Shown: piece by piece, positions 36,800-47,765 of the stretch
Position numbering within the stretch: the first letter of the stretch is position 1
Layout: every line of letters begins with the position of its first letter
Source: Boesenbergia rotunda
Taxonomy: Eukaryota; Streptophyta; Magnoliopsida; Zingiberales; Zingiberaceae
NCBI GenBank assembly: GCA_024364735.1
Contig: JAGFNQ010006443.1
Location: 1-64,000 of the forward strand
Length of the DNA stretch: 64,000 bases
Reading direction: 5' to 3'
Made by a program: the position numbers and the translations under genes
Notes under the pieces: model-generated
What the model was told of the DNA's origin: nothing
What the model saw: the letters and a program-made list of their open reading frames with translations, nothing else
The model's database searches: none

Positions 36800-37925
36800 T
36801 CAAGGTTCAACCTTGTTATTGCCTTCGGCATTGACCACCACCACCTCCGTCATCCCTGTCTCCGCCACCACCTTCCGATTTCGGTCGGCGATCTTCCGTT
36901 GCGTGGATTTGTAGTAGACGGCGTAGAGCACAAGTTGAGCCACAGCAAACATCACACCCAATCCGTTTGGAATCTGCACGTACCAATTAACCTTCTTATA
37001 TATATATAGCTCAAGTACTGAATTAATGTTGATTACACCACTATAATTTTCTTTTCTTTTCTCTGATTTTTGTGGCTAGATCAGAATACTGATTTCCTAT
37101 ACTTACAGTGATATAAGGATCGAAACGGATGAGAGCGTAGGCGGTCCAACAAAGACCATTGAAGAAAGACACAAGAGACAAGGTGAGAGGCATGTACTCC
37201 ACGCTCTTCGTCTGTATCACCATTTTCTGCAACATGTTTCACAATTTGCCAATAAATAGAATCCCTTCGTACGTAGCAAAATCAATGCACTTACCATGAC
37301 GGATAAGGGAGCAGCGTACATCATGGTGCCGAAGCAGACGCAGAGGATGCCGACGATCATGGACCTGCGTTCGTGGGTGTGCGCCAGCGTCAGCACCAGC
37401 AGCGCAACGACGGCGCCGACGAACACCGTCTCGGCCACCAGCGTGGCCGCCACCCTCGCCCGTTGCGCCCCTCGCGAGTAGATCACGAAGAGCAGCACGT
37501 AGGCGAGTTCGATCACCATGCCGGAGCCATTGATCGTGATCACCAGCATGCTGTGCGGGTGCACCGCCGGCAGCCCGTACACCACCCACATCATGCAGTT
37601 CAGCAGCGTTGCCAAGTATGGTATCGCCGAGAACTGCTCCACGGATCCCTTCTTGCATATCCTCACAAACGTCGGCCTTTTCCAACCACAACCACAATGA
37701 AAATAACTAAAATTATTATTGAATTTGTCTAATTTAATCAACAAGAATTGACCAAAGTTTTCGTATGTGCTTACAGCGGCGACAAAAACAAGCCGAGTGA
37801 AATTATATTCCCTGAAAAAAAAAAGAGAATTAGTTAATCAAACGATACATGGAATAAGCAAATAACTTTATCACGTACGTACCAAGAATTCCAACTGCCG
37901 TGCGGATGGCATCTTCAGAAACCAT
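36800..37925 (-). CDS. SWEET4-like: SWEET sugar transporter, clade II (SWEET4-like)
   Basis: Five exons: 37883-37925, 37775-37811, 37295-37676, 37107-37226 and 36800-36973. All have GT-AG borders and total 756 nt, 251 residues plus stop. Two MtN3/saliva repeats (about residues 9-95 and 131-215) give the seven-helix SWEET fold, a plasma- or organelle-membrane sugar uniporter. Conserved features: SPLPTF, IPYLATLLNCMMWVVYGLP, ITINGSG (N76), AAPLSVM, TKSVEYMPL, NGLCWTAYALIRFD and IPNGLG (N197). N76/N197 and W57/W181 correspond to the substrate-pocket pairs described for AtSWEET1. The VEQFSA and HTHERRSMIVGILCV motifs resemble the clade II group (SWEET4-8), mainly hexose carriers; substrate is inferred. 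The first codons (MVSEDAIRTAVGILG) are typical of the family. Exon 3 is a fusion of two exons usually separate. No defect is seen. Confidence 0.95.
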
Positions 37926-38002
37926 GATCGAGGGAAGAACTGAACAGAGAGATAAAACTCAGATTAAGTTTTGAGGAGTGAGTTAGGAAGAGGAGAACGG
38001 GG

Positions 38003-38013
38003 AATTTAAATAG
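38003..38013 (-). promoter_or_regulatory. SWEET TATA-like box
   Basis: CTATTTAAATT on minus, about 80-90 bp upstream of the ATG at 37925, followed by a pyrimidine-rich leader. Spacing fits a plant core promoter. No other motif is assigned. Confidence 0.45.
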
Positions 38014-38159
38014 AGTTCGAAGGAGCTGATGCAGTGGCAGCAGAGAGGCGCTGCGCCACTTGGAAGGGGCGAAGTAATTGTGAGGAGGTGGAGAGATGTG
38101 GATGAAGTAACGTTGTGGCACTTTCTACGAGGTACAGAAAAACCCAATTGACATAAGTG

Positions 38160-39238
38160 CGATGTTCAGAAAGAGCTTGTCAATCCCATCGTTTTCAAAA
38201 TCGAATCAGATGAAGGATTTGGAAAGCTTTCGGTTATGTCTATTCGCGTGTCGATTCCATCGGTTCGGTTTGCAGGTTTTTTGAGTTTGCGAAGTTTTAT
38301 GAATTAGGAAATGGAGAGACATTTATGATGAAGAAAACAAAACAAGTTTACAGATCAACTCTTTCCTCTCAGTGTACATCGCGGAGAATTATCCATTATA
38401 TTTCACAAAAAGAAAATACAGAGAAGTTTGCGTGCATGGAACAAGGAGAAGGCGAGAATTTCGTGTCCTACAAGATTAGATTACACAGAGGTATAGAATT
38501 CTCATCACTTATTAATTGACTAGTATTTTTAGGTACCGATCATTTAAATGAGTAGTTGTTCGGTTAACAATTTGATATGGCCATCTCTCATGATATTGTT
38601 TTTTTTTTTAAATGTTTACATGTGGTCAGAGAATATGTCTTTTCTGTAGTTAAGATGATGGGCGGCATTGGTAAGGGTTATCCTTTCTCTGAGTTATTTT
38701 AAGTTATCTTAATTCAGAGTCTTTGGTTCACTTAGATTTAACAGAACTTCTAATTTGTTTACTTCAAGTGAAATTAATTTCATAGCCAAGATACTCTTCA
38801 CATTTTAAAACTAAAAGACCGAAAATTTAATAATTTGATTTGATATCTTACTATTAGAACTCCTGTTTTTAATTTACTGATCCACTTCTCTCGTCTTTAT
38901 CATCCTTAATCCAATTGAGATCTGAGACATTTTTTATTTAATGAAATAATTCAAGTACTTTATTATAAATTCATAAAATCAATTTTAGAAAGACTTTTTT
39001 CCTTTAAAAATATCCAGAAGAGCAACCTTAATGGTGACAAAAGATGATTCGTTCGCCTTGTGTTAAATATAAAAAATAAGGAGGGGTTTTTTTTTGCAAA
39101 ATTATCTGTAATTGATAAAAATCTAATTTTTTTTCTCAAAAACCATCTCCTCTCTCTCATTTCTCTCTCTACGCCGCAACTCACGATCGCGAACCCTAAT
39201 CGCGCGATCATCTCCTTCCACCGTCAGCCGGTAGCGAT
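38160..39238. other. SWEET upstream spacer, no gene
   Basis: AT-rich DNA with no protein-like ORF or RNA gene that I can support. It presumably contains distal SWEET promoter sequence on the SWEET side and leads into R1 copy B. Confidence 0.55.
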
Positions 39239-40190
39239 GTCACGTCCCGAGGAGTCGCCCGTCCGATACCGACTGTACTACTTCTCCCTCGCACCGGTGG
39301 ACAATTTGAAAACCTTACCACTACGACCTTCTCAGTCTGCCTATACCACAGCCGATAGGGCTGGAACAAGTCACTGAAACGAAAAGAAAATGATGTCGTC
39401 AAGAAAAGCTGCGTACCAGTACGACTTACGACAAAATGAATAGAAACATAGGTCTCCATGACACACAAAAGCACAACCATATCGCCATGCAAGGCGACAC
39501 AACAAATCAAAAGTACAACAACGAAAATGCAAAGAATAAACAAAAGGAAAGGGTACCAACATGTACCAACATTAAATACAAGAAAACCACGAAATCACCT
39601 CGACACACGCAAACTGGGACAGGCTGCCGGGCACACCAGTAGATCATCCTGAAAGAGAGAAAAACAAGGCTAACAGGGTGAGTCCAAACAACTCAGCAAA
39701 TACAGACCAATATGTACAGAAAGGTATACTAGCAGTAAGTCACCAACTATCACAAACTAAAGATGCAATAATAGAAAACGCATAACTGAAATCACCCTAA
39801 AGAAAATACATACCTATGTCGATCCAAACCTGAGAGTATGGACGTCAAATAAGTGCAATAATCAAGTGCAACAATTACAACCATATGCAGAAATGCATAG
39901 TATCCTTATGATGCAACATGGGTCAACCCTGACATCAGTCGGTCACCGTCGCATCTATGCGAAACCGAGTGGGTAGGGGTCTGATCGGGTCCTCCCTCCA
40001 CCCAGACGACCACCATTATATATAATGCGAAATCGAACGGGCAGGGTCATGGACACTGAACATACTCGCCCTAGGGAGAATTGAAGTAACACTCTCAACC
40101 CCTCGCTATCTCCGGATAAAGTAAGAGACCTATCGTAGCGTCGTGACCTATAATCCACTTATGGACTATAAGGCAAAGTTTCCAAAACTT
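39239..40190 (-). repeat. R1 repeat family, copy B (conserved terminus, truncated)
   Basis: Starts TCACGTCCCGAGGAGTCGCC and follows the order of the copy at 56578: CTGTACTACTTCTCCCTCG, GCTGGAACAAG, CTGCGTACCAGTACGACTTACG, CTGGGACAGGCTGCCGGGCAC, AGGGTGAGTCC, ATGCAACATGGGTCA, CGAGTGGGTAGGG. It is truncated near 40190, where a divergent R1 5' part begins. Non-coding. Confidence 0.75.
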
Positions 40191-40192
40191 AG

Positions 40193-41985
40193 TGGCTCTT
40201 ATGGGAATAGCCGAAATTGGAGGGGCAAATTGTAAAATGTTCAGCCCTTATATCATCACTTTTGTGGTTGATCGCGAGCCCGGATCTCGCGAACCTCCCT
40301 CTTGCTTTTCCTCTTCTTTCTTCTCCTTCTCCTTCGATCGTTTGCTCCCGCTCCTTCAGTCAGTGTCGGCGGTTTTCCAGTTGTGTCATCGCGGGTCGTC
40401 AACATTGGTGGGTTGGCGATTTTGTTTGCAGTGGATAAGGATGGAAACAGGCCAGGCCAGGCCAGACTTTTATCTTAACAGACCAGACATATATAATAAC
40501 AAACTAGCCTGAGTCTGGCCTGTGGCTTGTTATAAGCTTTGTTCTTGGCTTAAGTTTGGCAGCCTCAATAGCTTGGCTTGGCCTGCGGCCTGTTTACAAA
40601 GCCTGTAATTTAATTCGGTTATCTAAAATACTTCTAATATATAAAATATAACAATTCAATTCGGTTATCTAAAATACTAATTTAACAAATTAGCTAAAGA
40701 TACCATAAATATATAAAATGTGTATATTATCTTTAAAAGAGATTTATGGTGTATTGGTAAGTAAGGTGGTAGATAAGGTATTCCTTGTAAGAAGACAAAG
40801 GTTCGAATTTTTCATTAAGCCTTTTGACAATTTATATAATATAATTTTAACAGACCCAGGACAGCCTGTCAAACTTGATAGTCTTTATATTGAACCTGAG
40901 TCTAACTTGATAAGAAAAACAGGCTTTCAAACGGGCCTAAGTATTATTTTATTTTTAAATAGGCCAAATACCGGCCAGGCCACAGGCCCCTGGCAGGCCG
41001 CTTGGCCTATTTCCATCCCTAGTAGTGGATAGCGGCATGTGCAAGCGAGTTAAGTCGCCGGCAGTCGCGACCACTTTCTAGAGCTCAGGTTGATCTCCTA
41101 GGTCGAGCGGGTTGAGGGTAAGACGATTCAAGCTTCTTGGCTAGTATTCTGCTTCTCCCAGTTGTTACCATTTTGAATTGCTTTCTCCTCTCTAATCGGT
41201 ATTGTTTCGCGTATGGTGGAGGAGAACTAGGTTTGGGGAAAAGGGGGATCTCTCTGTGGTTGGTTGATTTCTCCTCGTTCCTGGTGGCTAAGCTGGTTTG
41301 TTATTAGTCGAATGCTGGATCAGAGTTGCTTGGATCTAAGCAAGCACGGAGGTGGTGGGCGATCAGGTGAGTTATCATGTTCTGTGTTGTCCTTGAATTC
41401 GATCTTGTGATTGTTCTAGCTTTGAATTTGTGGGATGCAATCAGTTTTGTTCTGCTCCTTGGTTTTCTTCCTTCTTGTCGAGAGCCACACAGTTTGAGTT
41501 GGGTGTTTGGTTTATGATTGTTCTGTTCTAATTTTGTGTTCTTGACGTATCATGAGTTTAATTTTTAGAAGTGCTTTGATCCATTGTTTCCGTTTTGCTG
41601 TGAATCTGTTTGGTATTAGATCAGATTCTGTGTTGAGGATTTGGTTTTGTTTGCCTCTGAACAGGTTGGTTTTGTTTAGGCTCTGTTTTGATGAGTATTT
41701 GTTGTACTTGGTGGTTATTGGGAATTCAAGGTTAGATCAGTTCTTGAGGGGCTTTGGGTGTTCCGGTCGTTGCATGATGGCGAATGATCGAGATTGACTT
41801 AAGGAGGAGGGTTTTCCTGCCCTAAACTTAGATCTAAGATGAAAGGGAGGCAAGAACCACGATTTTAGGACCTTGGGCAGGCTTGAGCAGTTGGGAAGGT
41901 TGAGGGAGAGGAGAAATCGCGGGTGGGTGGCGCTGAAACTCTAGGTTTGGCTGCCCCCCTCGTGGCTCTTCTTTTAAATTATACG
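40193..41985 (+). repeat. R1-like 5' part (leader, exon-like block, intron start)
   Basis: The leader (GGAGGGGCAAATTGTAAAATG), a CT-rich exon-like segment (CTCTTCTTTCTTCTCCTTCT), and a T/G-rich intron-like tract after GGGCGATCAG|GTGAGT (41365) parallel R1 copy A at 3640-4700. A hAT-like MITE interrupts it at 40438-41023. No protein evidence. It abuts copy B in divergent orientation. Confidence 0.45.
40438..41023. mobile_element. hAT-like MITE, about 586 bp, with tRNA-like module
   Basis: Inverted ends AGGATGGAAACAGGCCAGGC and (reverse complement of right end) AGGGATGGAAATAGGCC. The flanking 8-bp repeat AGTGGATA lies at 40430-40437 and 41024-41031; the right terminus has three extra bases (AGT), so end definition is slightly uncertain. 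The interior is rich in GGCC-type motifs. It contains a segment at about 40745-40815 with box-A-like TATTGGTAAGTAAGG and box-B-like AGGTTCGAATTTT, reminiscent of a tRNA-derived SINE. No transposase. Confidence 0.75.
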
Positions 41986-41991
41986 CAGCAT

Positions 41992-42135
41992 CAGTCGACT
42001 GCCCCTGGGATAGTCGACTGATAAATCATACAGAAAGATCAGTCGACAGATGGGAGATTAGACGACTGATGCCTTTGAATATCCTAGTTTCTGGACGAAC
42101 TATACCAGTCGACTGCTGTAGAACCAGTCGACTGA
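41992..42135. repeat. cluster of CAGTCGACTG motifs (6 copies)
   Basis: Six exact or near copies of the palindrome CAGTCGACTG (variants CAGTCGACAG, AGACGACTGA) within 145 bp, including the linked block ACAGAAAGATCAGTCGAC. A matching cluster, inverted, lies at 48976-49115 in the LTR on the other side of the gag-only element. Confidence 0.8.
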
Positions 42136-43799
42136 TACCCAATTTTCAATTTTTCTTTCCCAACTTCAGAAATGAATAACTAAGTCTACAAATCTCTAAG
42201 AATTCACAAACTTTGTAGAGAGATTTGTGACACCTATGTCTACTTGGGAAAAATGTGTTTTCGAATAAATCTATCACCAGTCCCAAGATTGACACAACAC
42301 TCAAAACTATCTAATTGGTTTAATTTATCCTTGACCTAAAGTCCTAATTTTGATTTCTTCTTGATGTATCTTCTCATACCCAACCACACTGCATCCCTAG
42401 CATTGATTTATATGACATCTACACATTGAAAACCAATTTGCATGCAATATAGTCTTATTGCCATCTTTTGATCCATAAAATTCACTTTCGATGTGCCAAA
42501 TCCCTAGGATTAAGACTCAAGTTAGTCTTCCAAATCCTTTGGCACATTTCACAATCCATCTAGTCCCTTAAGAGAAATCCTCCCAAGATCCATTGGCCAT
42601 GGATCCCATCTTGACTCCTAGAGCTCTCCCTTAAGCTCTTAGCCATAGTCACCTCCTAGGTGACTCATCTACCATGACAAGACCACACATATGTACCTTC
42701 GGTACTTCTTGACCTTCAAGCCTAACTTTCTTGACTCTATACACCTTGCCCTTGGTCAAATTCTTCTTTTCTCCTTTAAATGGCTTCCCCTTGCCATTTT
42801 TTGTCTTCCCCTTGCTATAGTTATATGACATTCTTGCATATGATTTTTTAATAGCATTTGATCTTGTAGATCGATATCCTAGACCCGGTCTATCATTATC
42901 GCGGTTTTGGTTACCCGACATCATGCCTAAACCCTTAGCAATACTAGTGAATCTTTCTAGGGGTTTATCTAATTTATCAAGTCTTGCCCTCAAAGCTTGA
43001 TTTTCCCTTTTTAAGTTCCTAGCCATAGCCTCACCATGTCCATTTTAGTCATTCCTATACCTACTCATTTATCTAGGCATGTGTCTCCCTTTTCTTCGGA
43101 TTAATGTCTTGGTCCTTAGGTTTAAAAATCCTAGGTTTATCATGATACATAAATTTCTTAGGGTTTTGAGATACAACATTAGCCTTATTTCTATCACGAT
43201 ATCTAAAACCAAAATTATGCATAGGCAAATAATTTTCATTACTTCTAACATTCATGGATAAGTTTGAAAAATGTTTAAAGTTAGAGATTACCTCTCTTAC
43301 CCTTGTAGCTCCCCCTTGATATAAGTTTCTCTTCTTTTCCTTTTTTTCCCACATCCTCAAATGCTCCAATTTCTTAAACTCTCCTTTCCTTGAGCATTTG
43401 GTGTGGTAGTGTCCTAGCTCACCATATGTATAACACCTAATGTGTTTTTTCTCCTTCTTTTCCCTATAACCCATGTTCGATTTAAAATGAATTGAGTTGA
43501 GTTTAGTTTTTACCTCTTTTTTACCTAATATACACTTGTCCTTGTAGTGTACCTTTTTGTTGCATCCAAAGCAAATGATGTAATCTTTAGACTTTGCTTT
43601 GGTGGAGGTAGATGCTTCTTCTTGCTCCGGTATCAATGGTGGTCTCTCCTCCTAGCTCAAATCCTCTGGTCCGCATTTTTGCGGACCAGTGGATGATCCA
43701 CTCCCAATTGCGGCCGGATCGCGATCGCGATCCGGCCGCAATTTGTTGCAATCCCTTCTAAGGTTCACTGTACCTCCCATGTTATACACTACTAGAATT

Positions 43800-44115
43800 T
43801 TTGCATTCAACAACACATAATAGACAACGGTTTTTTGAAAAAGTGTTGTCTTATGTCAATTTAACAACAGTTTTAGTATTAACCGTTGTTGTTGTTTGTC
43901 TTATACGTAAAAAGACAACAGTAATAACATGAGTGTTGTCGTATGTATACTCAACGACAACAGTTATAAAATAACCGTTGTCTATAGGCTCGATTTATAA
44001 CAACTGATGTGAGAAACTGTTGTTTATTATGACAATATACAACAGTTTTATTAAACTGTTGTTGTTGTATTGTTGTGCTGTTCAATCAATAAACAAAATC
44101 AACGGTGGATATCAA
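43800..44115. repeat. CACTA left subterminal repeat array
   Basis: Repeated 8-10 bp motifs ACAACGGTT, ACAACAGTT and inverse AACCGTTGTTG or ACTGTTGT. Such subterminal arrays are transposase-binding sites in characterised CACTA elements. Confidence 0.85.
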
Positions 44116-44181
44116 CGGTGGATATCAACGGTTTAATTATATATATTATATAAACCCTTCTATTTACTATCTTCCCTCCCT

Positions 44182-46702
44182 ATGCCTTTTTCTTCCTCGT
44201 GCCCTAAAGCGCCAACGCCAACCCTTCCTCGCGCGACAGCCGGCCAAGCCAGCCACCTCCCCTCTAGCAAGTCCCCTTCCTCCTTGGTGGTCCGACACAG
44301 CCCCTCATCGCCGACTCCCTCTCCTCCCCCATTCCCTTCAGTCTTCTGCGGCCGATCTCTCTCTCTCTCTCCCTTGCTCTCTTTTTTCGCAGGAGTCGAT
44401 CAGCCCCTATCGCGCACGGCGATGTCGGCGATCCGGCGAAGGAAGCCGCCGAGCGCACCCTCCTCTACTGAGAAGCCCAAATCACATGCCTCCTCCCTCG
44501 CGATTTCTCCTCTGCACGCAAGCGAGGTCGGCGCCGCCTTCTTCCTAAAATCTGACTCGATCAAGCGGCGCCACCCAAGCACTGGCGTCGAATTTACAAG
44601 GGGTGGTGTTGCGCATCGCAAGGACTCTGTGTGGTTTTGGGTGTTTCCTTTCCTCTTCTTCCTTCTTCGCTGTTGCTGTGCGCCGAGCAGAGGTAAGAAT
44701 TGCTTTCCGTTAGAGTTGGATTTCTTATGTTCAAATCTGTTGGGATGCTTGGTTGGGTGTTTGGGTTGCTAGAATTAGAAATTTGTAACAGATCTTTAAT
44801 CCGATTTTATTTCTTGATAGCTTTTCAGTTGTAGAGATGGTGTTGTGGTGGTTTCTGTGCATTTTGCCTTGGTCTGAAGTTTTGGACGGACTTGATGATT
44901 GGTTTGGATGGGTGACATAAGTGTGGTCTGTGTTTGGTTTATATCTATGTCCATGGGAGAAATTGTTGGTTAAGCTGTTGTTCATAGCTTGCAGAAATCT
45001 TGTTTTGGTTTGAATTGTGGGGTGCAAAATGGAAGTTAGTTTAGAATAGATTCTGGATGAAATTGATGATTTAGTTATGCTCTAGCTAAGTGTTGTGATT
45101 GGATCACAGTGGGTTAGTTTCTGTTGGATTAAATTATAGCTTTCTTTTGTTAAAAAGAGTTTTGCTTAAATGTTAATAAGAACTTTACTAGAAATATTGG
45201 GAGTTATATCTAGTAATTGTTCTACTTAACTTTCTTCGTGCATTTTTGATGTCCACAAAATAAAGACATGAAATTTTACAAAATAAAACCTGGATGAACT
45301 TTCCTTCATAAAAGAAAAAAGACTTCTCTTTTACTGTAAACTTGTGCACGTTATGTATGGTGTATGAGATATCTGTTCAACTATTTTCAGTTTTTCAAAC
45401 AATACGAATCAAGCTTAAATATGAGTCCATTAGGTTCATTGTGCATGGAGATATCTAAGGTTTAGATATGTTGAAGAAACTAGTTAGTACAATTATAAGA
45501 TGAAACATTGTTGGTTTTTCCTTTTCAAGAGAGTTTGTTTTCATTACAAATTTTCATCCTCCAACTTATGAAGTAGCTACTTTATAACGGTGACATGATT
45601 CATTCTCATGCAGGACAAGGATACAATGAAAGTTAGGTTTTTTTTACTTAAATGTTGCATATGGCTAACTCCTGAATGATATTCTTTTCTGTTGATTGAT
45701 TATTTGTCAAATACTTATAGGAATCCATTTTGTGAGCTATGTATCAAATACTTATCAAAGCTGCAATTTTATGGAAATGATAAGTTTTAAAATAATATTT
45801 CTTTTTAATGATCCATTTCCCAAGAATTGCATTTGAGTTTCCATTGATGAAGCAGTGGACAAATTAGCACCTTTGCCATATCCAATTCCAAGTGGGTCGA
45901 TATTGAGTGTTTTTCTTCCTTAAACGATGTTTCGAAAGGCCTCACTTTTTTCATGTGTAATGCATTTGTGTTCTTTGTATGTATAGGACCACCAAAAGCC
46001 CTTGACGAGGATGAGACAGAGTTTTTAGATAATTTGGCCACGGTGAGCATGACCAAAATGTTCCCTTCTAAGTATGGTGGTGTGTTTCTCTTTTACAGAA
46101 TGGAACTCTTACTAACAATATTTTATTATGAAATTTATCCCCTTTCACATTGAGTTAATATGATTCCTTTGTTACTTCATCGATCATTACATGTCCTCTC
46201 TCTCATGTTTTGTATCCTAATATCTAAATGTTAGTTGATTATTATGGATCAAATAGTTAATAGCTTTAGTTGCTTAATTTCTCAGAATGTAGAAGCTATT
46301 GAAAGTTTGCTTTCCTGATTTTATGCAACAGGACAAATCAGTTCCACTCTATATTTATTTATGATGCTATCCTTCTCTTCTTTAAGGTTGCCACTAATCT
46401 CTTTTTCGCACTTCAGTCCAGGAGAGAATACGAAAAGCAAATCGCACTTGAAGAAGCTGAAGAGCTTCGCAGTTTTCATGTAAATATTACCTCTACCAAT
46501 GGTCTTTTTTCTTCCTTTCTCATAATTGCTGCATATGAGGATTTTTATTTAATACTCAAATACTAACACATGGTGATATAAGTAATATTCATGTTTTTTC
46601 TATTTTTCTACCAATGCATTTGCATGTTTATAGTCTAGTTCAACCATGGATGAGAGGAAGTCCTACGTAACTGAAACCAGTCTTGAGGTTGTAAAGAATT
46701 GA
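44182..46702 (+). CDS. CACTA-borne chimeric gene with Fyv6/FAM192A (NIP30)-like exons
   Basis: A spliced model fits without a frame break: exon 44182-44692 (511 nt, donor GCAGAG|GTAAGA), 45987-46042 (acceptor GTATAG|GACC, donor CACG|GTGAGC), 46417-46479 (TTCAG|TCC, CAT|GTAAAT) and 46634-46702 ending in TGA. This gives 232 residues. The middle exons read PPKALDEDETEFLDNL and SRREYEKQIALEEAEELRS. They resemble, from memory of the family, the conserved core of FAM192A/NIP30/Fyv6-N, a nuclear proteasome-activator/spliceosome-associated family. The first exon is Ser/Pro-rich and unlike that family; a shorter start at 44419 is possible. The last exon (MDERKSYVTETSLE) may also be family-derived. Another exon-like piece follows TTTTTCCAG at 46994. 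Expression and function are unknown; it may be a transduplicated fragment. Confidence 0.55.
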
Positions 46703-47329
46703 GAGCTTTAGTAGTCCTAACAATAAGTATTTTGCAATCAATAAGACGATATTATGATTTTGATTTTTTTTAGGACAATCGGTGGTTTCTTCCAAATTGA
46801 AAAGCAATCATTAAACAATCGGTGGTTTCTTCCTTATAATTGCAAGTGTTGATACATGCATATCTTTTTTGTTTGTTTGTTTGTTAGTTTATTATTTTTG
46901 TTGTTTGTTGATACATATCTTCATGGATCATTTTTTATTGGACATATGCATTTAATAGAATAACTAATTAGAGTGTTTGTTCTTTTTTTTCCAGCTGCAG
47001 GGACTTGTTCGTGATCATGTTCGAAGACCATTAATCTGACCTTCCAAGCTATAATTTTTGTGATTTGAACTTCATTGTAAGTTTAGTTGGGTCAGAATTA
47101 TATATAATTTGAACTCTTGTAATTTGGGTCAGAAGATACTTTAGTTGTTTCGTCTGTAGAAAGGTTTTTGGACAGAAGATACTTTTATGGTTTCATCTGT
47201 AGAAAGGTTGTGGTGGATCTTTATTGTAAATATGTTGATGATATTTGATATATATAGTTTTTGTTTCGAGGTTAAATTATTGTCTTTTAATTGAAAATAT
47301 AATGGAAATATCTTTGTTGTCAAATTGGT

Positions 47330-47765
47330 ATGAAACTGTTGTGGAACAGTACAAACACACAACAGGTTTTTTTAAAGCTAAACTGTTGTTGTAGATAAAC
47401 GACAACGGTGAATATGGCATACGACAACATTTAAACACCGTTGTTAAAACTCATTTAAACGACAACAGTGAAAACCCTAAACGACAACAGTGATAAACTG
47501 TTGTTATTGATATACGATAACGGTTATACAACTGTTGCCGAATATAATAAAAGACAACAGTGAAAAACTGTTGTCAAAATGTTGTCGAATGTGATATACG
47601 ACAATAGTGGAAAACTGTTGTCGTAGACCAAACGACAACAGTGAATCAACAGTGATTCACTGTTGTCGTAGACCCCCCCTTTAACAACATGGCCTTTAAC
47701 AACAGTGGTATTTGGCATACGACAACAGTGATTCACTGTTGTTAAATGCAAAAATTCTAGTAGTG
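47330..47765. repeat. CACTA right subterminal repeat array
   Basis: About twenty ACAACAGTG/ACTGTTGTCG motifs in both orientations over 430 bp, many arranged as adjacent inverted pairs (for example GACAACAGTGAAAAACTGTTGTC at 47553, given here as its halves GACAACAGTG and ACTGTTGTC). It ends in the terminal repeat. Confidence 0.88.

Larger units (their letters stand above)
43787..47765 (+). mobile_element. non-autonomous CACTA transposon carrying a captured gene
   Basis: Terminal inverted repeats CACTACTAGAATTTTTGCAT... match for 28 bp with one mismatch at 43787 and, inverted, ending at 47765. The 3-bp target duplication ATA (43784-43786, 47766-47768) is as expected for CACTA/En-Spm. Both subterminal zones are packed with (A)ACAACAGT/ACTGTTGT(C) motifs in both orientations. 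No TnpA/TnpD transposase is present. The interior holds a spliced gene-like unit on plus. It is nested in the palindromic-TIR element. Confidence 0.94.

Noticed and set aside
37239..37732. Second-frame and antisense ORFs of 119-152 codons
   Set aside because: Shadows of SWEET exon 3, Ala/Arg/His-rich with no domain.
44105..44548. 147-codon ORF overlapping CACTA exon 1
   Set aside because: Alternative frame; only the 44182 frame splices in phase into the Fyv6-like exons.
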